Positions 60,095-64,000 of a stretch of DNA of 64,000 nt are shown one piece after another (position 1 is the stretch's first letter; each line of letters starts with the position of its first letter). The stretch spans positions 1-64,000 of the forward strand of contig WNNJ02003776.1 in NCBI GenBank assembly GCA_012934845.2. The letters run 5' to 3'. The notes under the pieces were generated by a model, which made no database searches, had not been told where the DNA came from, and saw only the letters and a program-made list of their open reading frames with translations. The stretch comes from Pomphorhynchus laevis (taxonomy: Eukaryota > Acanthocephala > Palaeacanthocephala > Echinorhynchida > Pomphorhynchidae). Both the position numbers and the translations under genes were made by a program.

Positions 60095-63000
60095 GTATGA
60101 GACCTCTATTGTATTAACAACTATAGTTATTAATTTGATAACACCTTCAGTGTTAAACATTGCTTGCATTTGATCGGAATAATCGGTTACTATTTCATTG
60201 GCGTGTGTTAAATTGCTATCTCTTGTTATGTCCAATAATTTTGGTGTTAAATTTAAATTCGATGGAATAGATTTTTTAAGAGGCGCGACATATTTTGTCG
60301 TCATTATTTTCATCTTATGTTCGAGTGTCTGTGAATTTTGGAAAACTTGTTCTTATCGTACTATTTGGTGGTGTTGAAATTAGTTGAATGTCTATTTGAG
60401 TCTGGTACGATTGTTGGTTGCCGTTCCTCGGATATGGTACTAGGTGTTTGGTGGAGACAATATTTTTGACTCTGTCAATATATCTAATCTTCGCTGTTTT
60501 TGAATTCCATTTAATTAGTTTTGCAATCTAAGTTTTCGGGTCATATTTACTATCAACTAGGTGCTTTTTGAGAACAGCCAACTTGTCACTTATTAGCTAT
60601 GATGGTACACTTGTATTAGAACCAGATCTCCGTTGAAACGCAAAAAATCTCTCGCTAGGCGTACAGTTTATAGATGTGCATGACAGGGATCATACTGAAT
60701 GAAGAGCTATTGGCAAGTATCATTGTCAATGTGTGACTGGAAGTTCCCTTGTTTTCAATGCCAATTCTATGATTCTCCATATCGTGCCATAAAAGCGTTC
60801 GATTTGAGAGATACCTGTTGGATTATTAGGGCTTGAGTGAGTAATTGCGATACCATGGCCAGATAGGTAAGTTTTAAGTTCTTGTGATATGAAACAAGGA
60901 CCTCGGTCACAATGAATGCATTCGGGTGTTCCGAAGAGAAAGAATAAACCTTCCAAACAGCACGGTAGTTGAAAAAATGGATTTATTTTAACGTGGCAAA
61001 TGCGTGCCAGCGCACGCTTACATGACCACAACAAAACAAAAATGTAAATGAAGACATATTTGAAAATGCGAATGCGAACGGAAATCTTGAGTATTCATTA
61101 ATCATTGTAAGCATGTATCGATTTCTGTTTGTGCTAGGTAAGGGTCCATTAAAATCGATATATATGCGTTAAAAAAGCCTTGTAGATTTGATTACATAAG
61201 ATTCACGGGGATCGTAATTTTTTGGTTTTAATAGTGCACACGTTTGAAATTTTGAGATAGCATTTCTCATGTCATCAAGATAATACGGCAGATTTCTTGA
61301 TCTTATAAAGAAATCGCGTTATTCCGGTATGACAGAGTACTTTATGAATTGCGAGTAATTCGGATCGGTCACTAGAACTGCATGACGCTGTTGCTAAGCG
61401 AGACATTATATCGGCTGTATCATTTTGAGTTCCAGATCTATATTTTATTTCAAATAAAATAGTGCTAATTTCATTTTCCATCGCACTAATTTTTCATTCT
61501 TTATTTGGCTTCGATGTTCTTTGTTGAAAATAAACGAAACACTACGTTTGATCCGTTACAACACAAAAGTGCCTGTCCAGTATATAATGACGCCACGATT
61601 TGAGGGATTCGACGATTGCCATTGTTTCTTTTTCTACTGACGAATATTTTCGTGCACAAGGTTGTAGAGTATTTGAAAAAATTCTACAGGTCTTCCTTCC
61701 TGAGACAGTACAGCTCCACTCTCGAAGTTTGACACGTCGGTTTCGACAACCAATGTTTTAAGTGGATCTACGGATGATAATACAGCACTGGCAACATCAT
61801 TCTGAATACTCTTAAATGAGGCCATAGCGTCTGCTTTTCATGGCAGCTCCTTGCACTCAATAATCGGACGTAGCTGTTTCGAGAAATCCTTAATTCAATA
61901 GGAGTAATGAGCTAGCATACACATGATTCTATTAACCTGCTGCTTGGAATGAGGATCGCTTAATGCGATAAGGGCTTTTGTGCGTTCAGAGTTCGGCCGA
62001 ATTGTATTCTTCTCAACAACATAACCCAGTACGTTAATCCTGTTTTTGGCATATTGAATTTTTTAATTCATTCAATTTAATTTCATATTTAGCAATAGCG
62101 TCTGGTAATTTCTTGAGGTTTCGATTATGATCTGACATGTCATGACCGCATACAACTTGATCAACGAGATATGCATATGTTCCTATGAGGCTTTCATCGC
62201 TAATAATTTGATCGCTATTATGCTGAAAAACGGCTGGCGCGTTCGTCAAGCCAGACGGGATTCTTGTAAATTGATAGAGGCATCCGTCCGCCTCAAATGC
62301 CGTGTATGGCCGATCTTCAATGCGCAATTCCACTTGATGATACGCGGATGTTAGATCAAATTTACTGAAGACTGAGAATCTTGATATGTTTTCAATTACG
62401 TTATCGACTCGCGGCAAATGATAAGCATCTATCAGCGTAAATTTGTAAATCGTCGCGGAATAATCGATGACCAATCGTCTTTGAGAATTTTGATTTACAG
62501 CTACTACCACTTGTGAGCGCCATGGAGATTGAAATTTTTCGATCATCCCATCGGTTAGTAGTCTAGAAATTTCCGAGCGAATAAAACTTAAATTATGAGG
62601 AGGAAACGTCGTGATTATATGGCAATGGGATGGCAATCTGAGCTCAACGATGAGAATAGTGATGGTGTTTCTATCTTCATTATGGTAATACGACCTATGA
62701 TTAGGGGTGCAGCACTTTCGTTAAATAACATAGTCATTGCTTGGTGACGCGACAAGTAAGGATGGCCAAGGATGATATCGTTACATAAATTACTCATGTA
62801 CAAAAGGCGGATTGAGTTGTGAGACACTCATGCACTATCATATACACAAGACAGTATGATCTTATCGAGCATGTATGTGTCACTGATACCGTGCGAATAT
62901 TTAAATTGTAATCATACATTTTTAGTTTGAGCTTTTGAGCAACCGATTCATCAATAAAATTTTCAGCACTCCCAGTATCAATTAATGCCGACAACGTTTC

Positions 63001-64000
63001 TCCATAAATTAGCGCTTTCGGAAGGTTACGAATTTTGCTTGTAGAGACAGATATTGTGACCGTCGGGGAGAATTGTTGGTCTTGGATATCAGTGGATACA
63101 GATGCTATGGCGTTGTTGTGCGTTCGTGAAGGTTTGGAGCGACAAACTTTAGAATAATGCTCAATCTTTTCGCATCGCCTATAGCGAGCAAGGCGTGCTG
63201 GGAACTTATTTCGAGAATGACGTTGTTGTCCACAAAAAAAACATCGATCGTGTGTACTGGAGGTAAAGGAACACTGTTCATGTTGATCTAATAATGGCTT
63301 CTCAATGGATATGGTTTACACATGAGGATCAGTTAAGCGATAGGCTTCGGAGTAAGTCCGGGCTAGTTCAAGGGTTCGTGCTTTTTCGATCGCATCAGAT
63401 AATGTCAAGTTTGATAGTTCTAATAATCTTCGGCGTTCGTTGGTCGACAGCGAACCATATATGAAGGCGTCTCTGACGTAGAGATCCCGGTGTTCGATTT
63501 CGTTGAATGCAATGAATTCGCAGTTTTTACTCAGCCGATCCAGATGTTATAAAAATTCGAATATTGTTTATTAAAAATTCGAAAGTTCTGGAATTGTTTA
63601 GTTAGTGGTTTGTGCACACGTGATTAATTCATAACGAGCAAAGACGTCATTTTTGGTTTAAGATATATATAATCGATCCAGACATTCGATCGCATATTTA
63701 AATTTGTCCTCGTTCGAAACGTATCTGTAAACATCCAAAGAAATGTGGTTGATTAGTATATCTAATTTATCGGGTACCGAAAGTTCTGGAATCTTTGATA
63801 AAAATTTTGAGAAACGTCGCTACCATTGGGTCAAACTGATTTAAGAATCGATAGAGTTAGAAGTTTAGAGAACAATTCAGGCTTGAGTAGTTTCTCCATG
63901 TTACAATACTTGAATAAATTGTGCTATTTTAAACTCCATTAGAGGATAAAGCAAGATAGAAGCTTTATTTACCTCTTCTTTATAATTAAAGCGTTTACTC
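60095..64000 (-). mobile_element. Ty3/Gypsy LTR retrotransposon (fossil), runs off right edge
   Basis: Minus-strand order, from right: a gag piece (~63,340-63,520, LTLSDAIEKARTLELARTYS), a double zinc knuckle (~63,160-63,240), an aspartic protease (LIDTGSAENFIDESVA, ~62,980), RT (HLPRVDNVIENI, SVFSKFDLTSAYHQVEL, TRIPSGLTNAPAVF), RNase H (~61,830-61,640), an integrase zinc-binding piece and an integrase core piece (~60,990-60,730). Gypsy order, Mag-like by feel. It is broken, with many breaks spread over all domains; LTRs were not identified in the window. An L2-like LINE tail is inserted at 60,968-61,046. Confidence 0.8.
60968..61046 (-). mobile_element. L2-like LINE 3' tail inserted in the Gypsy element
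   Basis: The ~75-bp text gtgccagcgcacgcttacat...aaaatgtaaat matches the 3' end of the L2-like LINE at 56,660-56,728 and interrupts the integrase region. It is a very short, strongly 5'-truncated insertion. Confidence 0.75.

Overview
This window is AT-rich eukaryotic DNA from an animal, probably an invertebrate. The evidence is a spliced host gene with GT-AG introns, a host retropseudogene, and dense Penelope-like elements (PLEs) and LINEs. The RTE-like LINE resembles the SR2-type elements of flatworms, and two host introns of only 43 and 51 bp followed by introns of 9-15 kb recall trematode gene structure. Both are hints only; a nematode or another invertebrate is not excluded.

The one convincing host gene is an SLC35F1/F2-like membrane transporter on the + strand. 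Six coding exons run from 14,605 to the stop at 52,049. One is a 56-bp exon at 27,596-27,651, found by reading through to keep phase and family alignment. The 5' exons were not found and may lie upstream of 14.6 kb or outside the window. Its last three introns (12.4, 9.1 and 15.0 kb) hold most of the repeats. Inside the first of these lies a decayed, intronless ubiquilin copy (22,303-23,411).

Layout. 1-6.2 kb: PLE pieces in both orientations, with hammerhead-like cores near their 3' ends. 6.5-11.3 kb: an inverted PLE pair whose left arm was split by a nearly full-length RTE-like LINE (6,837-10,219, 10-bp target duplication). 11.3-14.1 kb: another AP-endonuclease LINE (family B). 14.6-15.2 kb: three exons. 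15.9-19.1 kb: a LINE with a Cys-rich N-terminus and a C-terminal restriction-like nuclease region (family U). 19.5-22.3 kb: second RTE-like copy, reversed. 22.3-23.4 kb: ubiquilin pseudogene. 24.8-34.2 kb: L2-like, PLE, AP-endonuclease and nuclease-type LINE fragments around the micro-exon. 34.4-36.4 kb: a second inverted PLE pair. 36.7 kb: exon. 37-44 kb: PLE, L2-like, Ty3/Gypsy (fossil), foldback and family B pieces. 45.05-49.08 kb: the clearest inverted PLE pair. 49-51 kb: family U fragment with a 13-bp minisatellite. 51.5 kb: a tRNA-derived SINE with target duplications. 51.9 kb: last exon. 52-64 kb: LINE fragments, a large L2-like LINE and a broken Ty3/Gypsy element running off the right edge.

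The recurring theme is PLEs in inverted, partial, head-to-head pairs carrying hammerhead-type cores. No new multi-gene system was found. The strongest items are the hidden exon, the ribozyme cores, the three inverted PLE pairs with one datable nested insertion, the ubiquilin retrocopy, and chimeric element junctions present in two copies each. All identifications come from reading translated motifs; no search was run.
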